64,000 nucleotides of DNA from Ottowia flava (GTDB lineage Bacteria; Pseudomonadota; Gammaproteobacteria; Burkholderiales; Burkholderiaceae_C). Under the pieces are notes generated by a model. That model did no database searches. It saw only the letters and a program-made list of their open reading frames with translations, and was not told the DNA's origin. The stretch covers positions 145,702 through 209,701 of the forward strand of contig NZ_JBHUEJ010000016.1 of NCBI RefSeq assembly GCF_042680565.1, given 5' to 3'. Below are positions 7,802-16,499 of this stretch, one piece after another (positions within the stretch are counted from its first letter, which is position 1; each line of letters begins with the position of its first letter). A program made the position numbers and the translations under genes.

Positions 7802-9475
7802 ATGCCCTCCGTTAAGCAAGATTTGCTGGCCGCGTTGACCGGCGAGCTGGAAAAACTATCGCCCGGCGCTGGCGACAAAGCCGCGTTCGAATCGCCCAAG
7901 CAGGCCGCGCATGGCGACCTGGCCTGCACGGCCGCCATGCAGCTGGCCAAGCCGCTGAAGGCCAACCCGCGCGCGCTGGGTGAACAGCTCAAGACCGCGC
8001 TGGAAGCCGCGCCCGCGTTCCAGCACTGGGTCGACGCGATCGAGCTGGCCGGCCCCGGGTTTCTGAACATCCGCCTCAAGCCCGCCGCCAAGCAGCAGGT
8101 AGTGCGCGAAGTGCTACAACAAAAGGAGCTGTTCGCGCAGATTCCTGTAGGGCCAGACCGCGTTTTGGTTGAATTTGTCAGCGCCAACCCGACCGGGCCG
8201 CTGCACGTCGGCCACGGCCGCCAGGCGGCGCTGGGCGACGCGATCTGCAACCTGCTGGCCACGCAAGGCTGGCAGGTGCACCGCGAGTTCTATTACAACG
8301 ACGCCGGCGTGCAGATCGAGACGCTGACCCAAAGCACGCAGCTGCGCGCCAAGGGCCTGAAACCGGGTGACGCCGGCTGGCCCGAAGCGGCCTACAACGG
8401 CGACTACATCCAGGACATCGCCAACGACTTTCTGGCCAAGAAAACGGTGAAGGCCGACGACCGCGAGTTCACGGCCAACGGCGACGTCGAGGACACCGAC
8501 AACATCCGCCAGTTCGCCGTCGCCTACCTGCGCAACGAGCAGGACAAGGACCTGCAGGCCTTCCGCCTGAAGTTCGACGAGTACTACCTGGAATCCAGCC
8601 TGTACACCAGCGGCCGCGTCGAGAACACCGTGCAGCGCCTGATCGCCAACGGCCACACCTACGAGCAGGACGGCGCGCTGTGGCTGAAGTCGACCGACTA
8701 CGGCGACGACAAGGACCGCGTGATGCGCAAGCAGGGCGGCGGCTACACCTACTTCGTGCCGGATGTGGCCTACCACATCAGCAAGTGGGAACGCGGTTAC
8801 CCGAAGGTCATCAACATCCAGGGCACCGACCACCACGGCACCATCGCCCGCGTGCGCGCCGGCCTGCAGGCGGCCGATGTCGGCATCCCGCAGGGCTACC
8901 CCGACTACGTGCTGCACACCATGGTGCGCGTGGTGCGTGGCGGTGAAGAGGTCAAGATCAGCAAGCGCGCTGGCAGCTACGTGACCCTGCGCGACCTGAT
9001 CGAATGGACCAGCGCCGACGCCGTGCGCTTCTTCCTGCTGAGCCGCAAGCCCGACACCGAATACACCTTCGACGTGGACCTGGCGGTTCAGAAAAACAAC
9101 GACAACCCTGTGTACTACGTGCAGTACGCGCACGCGCGCATCTGCTCGGTGCTGGAAGCTTGGGGCGGGGAGGTGGCCTCGCTGGTGGACGTTGACCTCA
9201 GCCCACTGGACAGCCCGGCCGCGCAGGCGCTGATGCTCCAGCTGGCCAAGTACCCCGACATGCTGGCCGCCGCGGCGCAGGATTTTGCGCCACACGATGT
9301 CACCTTCTACCTGCGCGATCTGGCCGCGAGCTACCACAGCTACTACGACGCCGAGCGCATCCTGGTGGACGACGAGCCGGTCAAACTGGCCCGCCTGGCG
9401 CTGGTCGCCGCCACCGCGCAGGTATTGCACAATGGCCTGTTGGTGCTCGGCGTGTCCGCGCCGACCAAGATGTAA
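7802..9475 (+). CDS. argS: arginyl-tRNA synthetase
   Basis: 557 residues, normal for class Ia ArgRS. Charges tRNA-Arg with arginine in the cytosol. Visible in order: the Arg-specific N-terminal Add1 domain (1-110), EFVSANPTGPLHVGHGRQAA holding the HIGH motif (HVGH), the catalytic core with YNDAGVQIE and VPDVAYHISKWERGY, GEEVKISKRAG at the KMSKS position (KISKR), and the anticodon-binding helical domain with YVQYAHARICS. Start ATG 7802 gives MPSVKQDLLAAL; the longer frame is read-through from upstream. The SPOR gene follows after 5 bases, so both are probably on one transcript. Confidence 0.97.
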   Translation: MPSVKQDLLAALTGELEKLSPGAGDKAAFESPKQAAHGDLACTAAMQLAKPLKANPRALGEQLKTALEAAPAFQHWVDAIELAGPGFLNIRLKPAAKQQVVREVLQQKELFAQIPVGPDRVLVEFVSANPTGPLHVGHGRQAALGDAICNLLATQGWQVHREFYYNDAGVQIETLTQSTQLRAKGLKPGDAGWPEAAYNGDYIQDIANDFLAKKTVKADDREFTANGDVEDTDNIRQFAVAYLRNEQDKDLQAFRLKFDEYYLESSLYTSGRVENTVQRLIANGHTYEQDGALWLKSTDYGDDKDRVMRKQGGGYTYFVPDVAYHISKWERGYPKVINIQGTDHHGTIARVRAGLQAADVGIPQGYPDYVLHTMVRVVRGGEEVKISKRAGSYVTLRDLIEWTSADAVRFFLLSRKPDTEYTFDVDLAVQKNNDNPVYYVQYAHARICSVLEAWGGEVASLVDVDLSPLDSPAAQALMLQLAKYPDMLAAAAQDFAPHDVTFYLRDLAASYHSYYDAERILVDDEPVKLARLALVAATAQVLHNGLLVLGVSAPTKM

Positions 9476-9480
9476 GCGTT

Positions 9481-10269
9481 ATGTCCACCATGATGAATTC
9501 GAAGCAACGCGGCGGCACCTTTCTGGGCGTGATCCTGGGCATGATGGTCGGCTTGGCGGCCGCGCTGGCCGTGGCCATCTACGTGGCCAAGGTGCCTATC
9601 CCGTTCGTCAACAAGAACACCTCACGCACCAGTGGCCAGGACGCCGCCGAAGCCGAGAAGAACCGCGACTGGGACCCCAACAGCCCGCTGCGCAACCGCA
9701 ACGGCGCGCGCCCGGCCAGCCCCAGCGCTGCCGGCACGGTAGCCCCGGCGCCCGAACCCGCCCCGGTCCCCACGCCGGCTGAGGTGGCGCGTCCGTCGAC
9801 CCGCCCGATCCCGCCGCCTGCCGAAGTAACGCCGCCCAGCCGCACCGCCGCCGCTTCGGCCGCGCGCGCCGCCAGCAAGCCCGACACTGCGACTGCAGCC
9901 ACCAAGCCCCCCGCGGAAACCACGGCACGCACGCCGCCGCCCAAGCCGTCTTCCTCGTCCGATCCGCTGGGCGACTTGGCGGCTGCACGCGCCGGCTCGT
10001 CGACCACGGCTGCGCCCAGTGCCGCGGCCGATCCGTTCACCTATTTCGTGCAAGCCGGGGCGTTCCGCACTTCGGACGACGCCGACGCCCAGCGCGCGCG
10101 GCTGTCGCTGATGGGCGTGGAAGCGCGTGTGACCGAGCGCGAACAGGCCGGCCGCACCGTGTATCGCGTGCGCGTCGGCCCCTTCCAGAACAAGGACGCC
10201 GCCGACCGCGTGAAAGGCCGGCTGGACGGCAACGGCTTTGATTCCGCCCTGGTGCGGGTGCAGCGTTAA
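9481..10269 (+). CDS. SPOR-domain membrane protein
   Basis: 262 residues. A short cytoplasmic N-terminus, one membrane segment (about 13-38, FLGVILGMMVGLAAALAVAI), a long Pro/Ala/Thr-rich periplasmic linker (about 50-180) and a C-terminal SPOR domain (about 185-262: FTYFVQAGAFRTSDDADAQR, then VYRVRVGPFQNKDAA). SPOR domains bind denuded glycan strands at the division septum, so the protein is likely targeted to midcell, like FtsN or DedD. Placement directly after argS and before dsbA is, from memory, common in Burkholderiales. The linker makes length and low complexity unsuited to finer assignment. Confidence 0.88.
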   Translation: MSTMMNSKQRGGTFLGVILGMMVGLAAALAVAIYVAKVPIPFVNKNTSRTSGQDAAEAEKNRDWDPNSPLRNRNGARPASPSAAGTVAPAPEPAPVPTPAEVARPSTRPIPPPAEVTPPSRTAAASAARAASKPDTATAATKPPAETTARTPPPKPSSSSDPLGDLAAARAGSSTTAAPSAAADPFTYFVQAGAFRTSDDADAQRARLSLMGVEARVTEREQAGRTVYRVRVGPFQNKDAADRVKGRLDGNGFDSALVRVQR

Positions 10270-10362
10270 TCCGTCACATGGGTTGATGGAAACCTGAGCG
10301 CAGCGGAACTTCGCGGGCGTGGGTTCACTCCATAGCTCGCTACCCCTGAATTGGAGAACAAG

Positions 10363-11001
10363 ATGAAACGTCGCGAATTCGCCCTTGGCGCCACCGTCGC
10401 TGCCCTGCCGGGCCTGCTGGCACTGCCCGCCCACGCCCAGTCCAAGTCGGACAAGGGTTACCTGGACGTCAAGCCGCGCGCGCCCGTGGCAGCGCCGGCC
10501 GGTCAGATCGAAGTGGTGGAGTTCTTCTCGTACGGCTGCGTGCACTGCATGAACTTCGACCCGATGTTCCAGGCCTGGAAGAAGGGCGCGGCCAAGGACG
10601 TCGTGGTGCGCCTGGAGCACGTGGGCTTCAGCCCCAGCTTTGAGCCGCTGCAGCGCATCTTTTATGGCCTGGAAGCGGTTGGCAAGGTCGACGCCCTGCA
10701 CGCCAAGGTGTTCGAGGCGCTGCAAAAGCAGCGCGTGCGCCTGGACAAGCCCGACGTGCTGTTCCCGTGGGTAGCCGAGCAGGGCGTGGACCGCGCCAAG
10801 TTCGAAGCCGCCTACAAGTCGTTTGGCGTGGCCACCAAGATTCGCCAGGCGGGCCAGCTGCAGGAGGCCTACAAGGTCGAAGGCACGCCCGCACTCGGCA
10901 TTGCCGGCCGCTACTACACCGATGGTTCGCTGGGTGGTGGCTTCGAGCGCATGATGCAGGTGACCAACAACCTGATCGCGCAGGAACGCAAGGGCGCCTG
11001 A
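10363..11001 (+). CDS. dsbA: thiol:disulfide interchange protein DsbA
   Basis: 212 residues. Periplasmic oxidase that introduces disulfides into secreted proteins; reoxidised by DsbB. The leader MKRREFALGATVAALPGLLA ends in AHAQ and includes a KRREF pair that looks Tat-like. The thioredoxin fold carries CVHC (Cys59-Cys62) within EFFSYGCVHCMNF, and the cis-Pro loop is VEGTPALGIAGRY. A GGAGA Shine-Dalgarno sits 6 bases before ATG 10363; the TTG four codons earlier was rejected. The gene ends at a strong hairpin terminator, separating it from lptA. Confidence 0.95.
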   Translation: MKRREFALGATVAALPGLLALPAHAQSKSDKGYLDVKPRAPVAAPAGQIEVVEFFSYGCVHCMNFDPMFQAWKKGAAKDVVVRLEHVGFSPSFEPLQRIFYGLEAVGKVDALHAKVFEALQKQRVRLDKPDVLFPWVAEQGVDRAKFEAAYKSFGVATKIRQAGQLQEAYKVEGTPALGIAGRYYTDGSLGGGFERMMQVTNNLIAQERKGA

Positions 11002-11022
11002 TCGCCTGACGCACATCCCGAG

Positions 11023-11045
11023 AGCCCGCGCCAGCGGGCTTTTTT
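11023..11045 (+). terminator. Rho-independent terminator after dsbA
   Basis: Perfect 7-base-pair stem AGCCCGC/GCGGGCT with a GCCA loop and a run of six T. It lies 22 bases after the dsbA stop and 40 before the likely lptA start. Confidence 0.92.
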
Positions 11046-11085
11046 CATGGGGCGTCGCCCGGCGTGCACGCCCTCAGCGCGTACA

Positions 11086-11781
11086 ATGAATCGACTGAGC
11101 AAAGCAAAAACCGTGCCCCAAATTTCCCATCTCCTGCGCCGAATGGTCGGTGGCGTCGCAGCAGGTCTGCTGGCGCTGGCGCTCACCCCCCTCGCCCATG
11201 CGGAACGCGCCGACCGCGACAAACCCATGAACATCGAGGCGGACACCGGCCGCTACGAAGACCAGTCCCAGGTCACCACGTTCACGGGACGCGTGGTGGT
11301 GACCAAGGGCACCATCGTCATGCGTGGTGCCCGCCTTGAAGTGCGGCAGGACGCCGCCGGCAACCAGTCCGGCACGATGTTTGCCGAACCCGGCAAGCGC
11401 GCGTTCTTTCGCCAGAAGCGCGAAGGCGTGGACGAATACATCGAAGGCGAAGGCGAAACCATCGAATACGACGGCAAGAGCGACATCGTGCGCTTCGTGC
11501 GCCGCGCCGAAATGCGGCGCCTGGCCGGCGCCACGGTGCAGGACGAGGTCATGGGCAGCCTGATCGTCTACAACAACGTGACCGAGGTCTACACCGTCGA
11601 TGCCGGTGCGCGCGCTTCTGGCGCCCCCTCGGCCGCGCCGGGCGGCCGCGTGCGGGCGATCCTGGCGCCGCGCAACAGTGGGGCCGGGGCCGCCCCCGCT
11701 GCCACGGCGCCGGCCGCTGGCGCCAGTGCGCCGCTGCGTTCTTCCACCACCTTGCCGCCCGCTTCGGGAACGCCGCGGTGA
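11086..11781 (+). CDS. lptA: lipopolysaccharide transport periplasmic protein LptA
   Basis: 231 residues from ATG 11086. Forms the periplasmic bridge carrying LPS between LptC and LptD. A signal peptide (about 1-38, hydrophobic GGVAAGLLALALTPLAHA) precedes the OstA/LptA beta-jellyroll: DKPMNIEADTGRYEDQSQVT, FTGRVVVTKGTIVMRGARLE and EGEGETIEYDGKSDIVRF. The last 55 residues are an Ala/Pro-rich tail beyond the usual domain. It overlaps lptB by 4 bases (GTGA). LptC, usually the preceding gene, is not in the window; dsbA and its terminator stand there instead, so lptA has its own promoter. An upstream in-frame ATG at 11047 lies right against the terminator and is unlikely. Confidence 0.92.
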   Translation: MNRLSKAKTVPQISHLLRRMVGGVAAGLLALALTPLAHAERADRDKPMNIEADTGRYEDQSQVTTFTGRVVVTKGTIVMRGARLEVRQDAAGNQSGTMFAEPGKRAFFRQKREGVDEYIEGEGETIEYDGKSDIVRFVRRAEMRRLAGATVQDEVMGSLIVYNNVTEVYTVDAGARASGAPSAAPGGRVRAILAPRNSGAGAAPAATAPAAGASAPLRSSTTLPPASGTPR

Positions 11782-12596
11782 ACGAAGCCAGCGCGGAAGA
11801 ACTCGCCTCCCGTTTCGGTGCCACCGCGCCGGTGCCGCTGCTGTCGGAGCAACCGCTGAGCCGGCTGGAGGTGCGCGGCCTGCGCAAAAACTACGGCGCG
11901 CGCCGCGTGGTGCACGACGTCTCGCTCGACGTGGCCAGCGGCGAAGTGGTCGGGCTGCTTGGCCCCAACGGCGCCGGCAAGACCACCTCGTTCTACATGA
12001 TCGTGGGCCTTGTACGGGCCGACGCCGGCACCATTAGCATTGATGACCAGCCGATCGAGCACATGCCGATCCACAGCCGCTCGCGCCTCGGTTTGTCCTA
12101 CCTGCCGCAGGAAGCCTCGATCTTCCGCAAACTGACGGTTGCCGAGAACGTGCGTGCGGTGCTGGAGCTGCAGCAGGACGCAGATGGCCGCACGCTGAGC
12201 CGCACCGAGATCGAACGCCGCTTGACCGAGCTGCTGGAGCAGCTGCACGTCAACGACTTGCGCGATTCGCCCGCACCCGCGCTGTCGGGCGGTGAACGCC
12301 GGCGCGTCGAAATCGCGCGGGCGCTGGCCACCCAGCCGCGCTTCATCTTGCTGGACGAGCCGTTCGCAGGCATCGATCCGATCGCGGTGATCGAGATCCA
12401 GCGCATCATCGCCTTCCTCAAGAGCCGCGGCATTGGCGTGCTGATCACCGATCACAACGTGCGCGAAACCCTGGGCATCTGCGACCACGCGGTCATCATC
12501 AGCGAAGGGCGAGTGCTGGCCACCGGCACGCCCGAGCACATCGTCGAAGACCCGCAAGTGCGGCGCGTGTACCTGGGAGAGCACTTCCGCCTGTGA
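11778..12596 (+). CDS. lptB: LPS export ABC transporter ATPase LptB
   Basis: 272 residues, GTG start overlapping the lptA stop. Powers extraction of LPS from the inner membrane with LptFG. Walker A GPNGAGKTT, Q-loop LPQEASIFRKLTV, signature LSGGERRRVEIARAL, Walker B FILLDEPFAGIDPIA and switch His in ITDHNVRETL are all intact. About 28 residues precede the conserved start (LEVRGLRKNYG), longer than E. coli LptB. Its stop overlaps the rpoN GTG start, so lptA-lptB-rpoN is one translationally coupled operon. Confidence 0.96.
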   Translation: MNEASAEELASRFGATAPVPLLSEQPLSRLEVRGLRKNYGARRVVHDVSLDVASGEVVGLLGPNGAGKTTSFYMIVGLVRADAGTISIDDQPIEHMPIHSRSRLGLSYLPQEASIFRKLTVAENVRAVLELQQDADGRTLSRTEIERRLTELLEQLHVNDLRDSPAPALSGGERRRVEIARALATQPRFILLDEPFAGIDPIAVIEIQRIIAFLKSRGIGVLITDHNVRETLGICDHAVIISEGRVLATGTPEHIVEDPQVRRVYLGEHFRL

Positions 12597-14173
12597 AGCC
12601 CGGTCTGTCGCTGCGGGTTTCGCAGCACCTCGCGCTCACACCCCAGTTGCAGCAGTCGATCCGGCTGCTTCAGCTTTCCACACTCGAGCTGTCGAGCGAA
12701 ATCGAGCAGATGCTCGACGACAACCCGTTCCTGGAGCGCGAAGACGACGCCGCGCCGCGCGAGGAATTTGGGCTGCAGCACGCCGACAGCCGCACCAGCG
12801 AAGGCGACCGGGCCAGCGAAAATGCTATCGAAACAGAAGCTGCTCACGCAGATGGTTCTAGCGCAGAGGCCGAATTTGACTCAGATTCCCTCGCAACTGA
12901 AGGTTGGGATGGCGACGGCAGCGTGGAAGTCAGCGCCGACGACGGCGAATGGGGCGGCGATGCGCCGGCGCGCGGCGCACAGGCTCCGGATGAAGACGAA
13001 CTGGACGCGGGCGATCGCGCGGAAGCGCCTGAAAGCCTGACCGCTCACCTGCACCAACAGGCACTGGCGCTGCGCCTGTCACCCGAGGACGCGGCGGCCT
13101 TGCGCTTTCTGATCGAGTCGCTCAACGACGACGGCTACCTAGAGGATTCGCTGGCCCAGTTGGCGGCCACGCTGATGGACGACGACGACGATGTCGATCA
13201 GATGGAAGAAGCAGTGCACCGCTTCACCCTCGCGCTCAAGCTGCTGCAGTCGCTCGACCCGCCGGGCGTGGGCGCGCGCCATCTCGCCGAATGCCTTGGC
13301 CTGCAGCTGCGCGAGCGTCGGCGCGCCCTGGGCAGCAGCGCAGACGAATCCGACTGCCTTGCTGCGGCACTGAAAGTCTGCGCGCAACATGGCGTCATCG
13401 ATCTGCTGGCCAAGCGCGACGCGAAGCGCCTGGCCGTGCTGACCGAGCTGCCGGAACCGGATGTGCGCGCCGCCATGCAGCTGATCGCTACGCTGGAGCC
13501 CAAACCCGGCCGCCGCTTTGCCGACGTGGAACGCAACATCGTCGTGCCCGACGTCATCGTCAGCGTGAGCGGCAGTGGCGCGCAACAGCGCTTTCGGGTG
13601 CAGTTGAACCCGGACGTGATGCCGCGCCTGCGCGTGCACGACGTCTACGCCAGCGCCCTGCGCGGCGGCAAGGGCGGCGAGCACCACCAGGCGCTGGCCC
13701 AGCGCCTGCAAGAGGCGCGCTGGTTCATCAAGAACATCCAGCAACGCTTTGACACCATCCTGCGCGTGTCGCAGGCCATCGTCGAACGGCAGAAGAGCTT
13801 CTTCATCCATGGCGACCTCGCCATGCGACCGATGGTGCAGCGCGAACTGGCCGATGAGCTCGGCGTGCACGAGTCGACGATTTCTCGCGTGACCACCGCC
13901 AAGTACATGGCGACCCCACGCGGCACCTATGAACTGAAGTACTTCTTCGGCTCGGCGCTGGGCACCGAATCCGGTGGCAACGCCTCCAGCACGGCGGTAC
14001 GCGCACTGATCAAGCAACTGATCGGGGCGGAGAATCCGGCCAAGCCCCTGTCGGACAACCAGTTGGCCGAAATGCTCAAGGAACAGGGCATCGATTGCGC
14101 CAGACGTACCGTGGCGAAATACCGAGAGAGCCTTCGCATCCCGGTCGCCAGCCTGCGCCGCGCTGCACAGTAA
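12593..14173 (+). CDS. rpoN: RNA polymerase sigma-54 factor
   Basis: 526 residues. Directs RNA polymerase to -24/-12 promoters in response to AAA+ activators such as NtrC. Region I is intact from the start (SLRVSQHLALTPQLQQSIRL), region II is a long acidic linker (about 45-145), region III holds core-binding and HTH elements, and the RpoN box is present near the end (ARRTVAKYRE). GTG 12593 is fixed by the region I sequence and overlaps lptB. Oddity: bases 12821-12885 (residues about 77-98, in the acidic linker) are a copy of the dispersed repeat read in frame. The next gene is a phytochrome-like sensor, not the usual hpf-ptsN set. Confidence 0.97.
   Translation: MKPGLSLRVSQHLALTPQLQQSIRLLQLSTLELSSEIEQMLDDNPFLEREDDAAPREEFGLQHADSRTSEGDRASENAIETEAAHADGSSAEAEFDSDSLATEGWDGDGSVEVSADDGEWGGDAPARGAQAPDEDELDAGDRAEAPESLTAHLHQQALALRLSPEDAAALRFLIESLNDDGYLEDSLAQLAATLMDDDDDVDQMEEAVHRFTLALKLLQSLDPPGVGARHLAECLGLQLRERRRALGSSADESDCLAAALKVCAQHGVIDLLAKRDAKRLAVLTELPEPDVRAAMQLIATLEPKPGRRFADVERNIVVPDVIVSVSGSGAQQRFRVQLNPDVMPRLRVHDVYASALRGGKGGEHHQALAQRLQEARWFIKNIQQRFDTILRVSQAIVERQKSFFIHGDLAMRPMVQRELADELGVHESTISRVTTAKYMATPRGTYELKYFFGSALGTESGGNASSTAVRALIKQLIGAENPAKPLSDNQLAEMLKEQGIDCARRTVAKYRESLRIPVASLRRAAQ
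12821..12885 (+). repeat. dispersed repeat, copy 3, inside rpoN
   Basis: ATGCTATCGAAACAGAAGCT then GCTCACGCAGATGGTTCTAG and AGAGGCCGAATTTGACTC follow the full block order of the family. Translated as part of the poorly conserved acidic region II, where extra residues are tolerated. Confidence 0.8.
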
Positions 14174-14348
14174 AAACGGAACTGCGCGGCTCATTCATCA
14201 GCCACGGGCCTATGCCGATCTTCAGAGCGTCGCGCATCTGGCGCCTATACACTGAAAGCCAATCTCTACCCTGCCTGCGCGCCCACCTACCGAACCTTCG
14301 CCCGATGACCCCTGACGTCCCGCCTTTTCTTCATTTCGGGACTGCCTG

Positions 14349-16475
14349 ATGCGCGCTCTCCCCACCGTCATGGCAGGCGCGCCCAAATCGCTGGGAGAGG
14401 GCACCGCCGCCAGCATCCAGGCTCACGGCGTCCTGGCTGGGCTAGATTCGGAGGGCCTCGTCACCCATTTGAGCGCCAACGCCTGCGAATTGCTGGGTCG
14501 TTTGGCGCCGGTGTTGGGCGAGCGTCTGCGACTGGAGCATGTGGCCGGCGATGCGCAACTGCTCGCCAGCCTCAGCGGCCCTCAGAGCACCAATTTTTTC
14601 GAAGCAGATGCCCTGCGCCACCGTCAGGTGGCACTGAACGGCAGGAGCTTCGACCTCCTCGTGCACCGGCATCCAGGTCCCACGCTGGTGGAGTGGGAGT
14701 GGTGCCAGCAGGAACCAATGCGTCAGGAACTCGGCCCCGCCCTGCACCGCATCGTTCAAAACCTGCGGCGCCAGGACACGGCACAGGCGCTGCTGGAAGA
14801 AGCCGTTCGCTCGGTGCGCGCCGTGACCGGTCTCGATCGCACCATGGTCTACCGCTTCCGACGCGAGGATGTCGGCGGCGGAGGCGATGTGGTGGCCGAA
14901 GCCTGCATCCCGGAGTTGCCTTCATTTCTCGGTTACAGCTTTCCCGACGAAGCCATCCCGCAAGCCACGCGGCGTCTTTGTCAGCTCAATGCGGTGCGCC
15001 TCATCGCCGACGCCCACAGTCAACCCGTGCCGGTGTTCAACCTCGATCCCAGTGCACGGCCGCTGGACCTGACTTACGCAGTGTTGCGCAGCCCGGAGCC
15101 ATTGCCGGTCGACTACCTGCGCCAGTCCGACATGGGCGCCGCGATGACGCTGCCACTGATGATCGAAGACCAACTGTGGGGAGTCATCATCAGCCACCAC
15201 CGGACGCGCTTGCAGGTGCCCTATCCAACCCGCTCGATCTGCGCGGTGCTGGCCGAGTTGGTGTCCGCGCAACTGCAGTCGCAACTGGCGCAGGACCGGA
15301 TCGCCCGCGAGCGCCAGCTCGAGCACTTGCGCAGCACCTTGCTGGATCAGATGCAATCGGCGGTCGAGACGGCCCAGGTGCTGTCGGCCCGCTCCCAGGA
15401 AATCGCCGAGGCCTTTGGCGCCGAAGCGATGCTGGTCAGCCACCAGTCCAGCCTGCACGCCCACGGACCGGTAACGCCGCAGCTGTGGTCGACCTTGCGT
15501 CGGTGGCTCAGCGAAAGTGGCGTCGATGACGGGCACGCATACGCCACCGATTCGCTCGCCCTTGCCGCACCGGCGCTGGCCGACGAGCTCGGCGGCTGGG
15601 CTGGCCTGCTCTCCATAAGCTACGACGCTTCCAGCCAGGGGCGCATTCTGTTGCTGCGGCGCGAACGCCTGGACACGGTCACCTGGGGCGCTTGGCCAGT
15701 GCTGTCCGAGCGTGCCCGCACACTGCACCTAGTCCAATCGAGCGAGGAAACGCTGCGCGGATTCTCCAAGCCATGGGCACATGAAGACGTGGCTGCGCTC
15801 GACGCCTTGGGCGCCGACTTGCGCCGGTTGGTGGCAGCACGGGTCGCGGAAATGCACCGCTACCGGGATGCCGTCAGTGCGATGCTCCATGCACGGCCCG
15901 ACACGGCGGCCTCGCCGGGAACAGACGAACCGGAAGGCCGGTTCGAGCGTGTGCTTCACCAGGCCATGGAATTGAGCCTGCTGCGCCAGGGTGTGCGCCC
16001 GCTCATCCGGACCCCGGTCGACTTGGGCGAACTGCTGGCGGAGAGGATCGGGGCGGCACAGCAACGTCACCACGGCACCTCGATCTATTTCGAGACTCCG
16101 GCGGTCCACGAAGGGGAGGCAGCCATTGCGGTGCAAGGCGAACCGGATCGTCTGGCGCGACTGTTCGACGGCTTGCTGGAAAACGCCGTCCGGCACGGCC
16201 ATGCCGGAGAGTCGGTGGTGGTCCGCGTCGGTCGCGAAGGGTCCGAGGCGCTGGTCGAAATCAGCAACATCAGTCCACCGATTGCGGAGTCGGTGGTGGC
16301 AGCCCTCTTCAGCCCGACCGTGCCCGCCGCGATCGACGATTCACGCTCGGGCCTGGGCTTCGGTCTCTATGTGGGTCAGACCATCGCCCTAGCCCATGGC
16401 GGCACGCTGACCTACACCTACGACGATCCCTTCGTCACGATGGCGGTCCGGCTGCCGCTGGAGCCCGCGCCCTAA
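14349..16475 (+). CDS. phytochrome-like PAS-GAF-PHY sensor with degenerate chromophore pocket and kinase-like C-terminus
   Basis: 708 residues. PAS (about 15-115, with IQAHGVLAGL matching the IQPHG start of bacteriophytochromes), GAF (about 140-310, DRTMVYRFRREDVGGGGDVV, LRSPEPLPVDYLRQSDMGAA, LWGVIISHHRT), PHY (about 325-515, ending near GFSKPWAHEDVAALDALGA) and a HATPase_c domain (about 590-705; N-box LLENAVRHGHAG, G-box GLGFGLYVGQTIALAHGG). Key bilin contacts are absent: no Cys in the N-terminal extension (Pro12 at the expected position), PASDIP is PDEAIP (Ala202 for Asp), and the GAF His is Pro253. No SHELR-type phosphoacceptor motif is visible either. It looks like a phytochrome descendant that no longer binds biliverdin normally. 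No bphO neighbour. Confidence 0.85.
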   Translation: MRALPTVMAGAPKSLGEGTAASIQAHGVLAGLDSEGLVTHLSANACELLGRLAPVLGERLRLEHVAGDAQLLASLSGPQSTNFFEADALRHRQVALNGRSFDLLVHRHPGPTLVEWEWCQQEPMRQELGPALHRIVQNLRRQDTAQALLEEAVRSVRAVTGLDRTMVYRFRREDVGGGGDVVAEACIPELPSFLGYSFPDEAIPQATRRLCQLNAVRLIADAHSQPVPVFNLDPSARPLDLTYAVLRSPEPLPVDYLRQSDMGAAMTLPLMIEDQLWGVIISHHRTRLQVPYPTRSICAVLAELVSAQLQSQLAQDRIARERQLEHLRSTLLDQMQSAVETAQVLSARSQEIAEAFGAEAMLVSHQSSLHAHGPVTPQLWSTLRRWLSESGVDDGHAYATDSLALAAPALADELGGWAGLLSISYDASSQGRILLLRRERLDTVTWGAWPVLSERARTLHLVQSSEETLRGFSKPWAHEDVAALDALGADLRRLVAARVAEMHRYRDAVSAMLHARPDTAASPGTDEPEGRFERVLHQAMELSLLRQGVRPLIRTPVDLGELLAERIGAAQQRHHGTSIYFETPAVHEGEAAIAVQGEPDRLARLFDGLLENAVRHGHAGESVVVRVGREGSEALVEISNISPPIAESVVAALFSPTVPAAIDDSRSGLGFGLYVGQTIALAHGGTLTYTYDDPFVTMAVRLPLEPAP

Positions 16476-16499
16476 CCGGGTAGGTCACAATGCGCGGCC

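Noticed and set aside
8114..9430. 438-codon open frame antisense to argS
   Set aside because: argS motifs on the plus strand are complete; the antisense product is Val/Gly/His-rich with no fold signals, as expected in GC-rich DNA.
10270..10350. CATAGCTCGCTACCCC upstream of dsbA as another repeat copy
   Set aside because: Only about 10 bases match the repeat core and the following blocks are absent.
9622..11016. 464-codon open frame antisense to the SPOR gene and dsbA
   Set aside because: Crosses the dsbA terminator side and ends in Arg/Gly low complexity; real genes lie on the plus strand.
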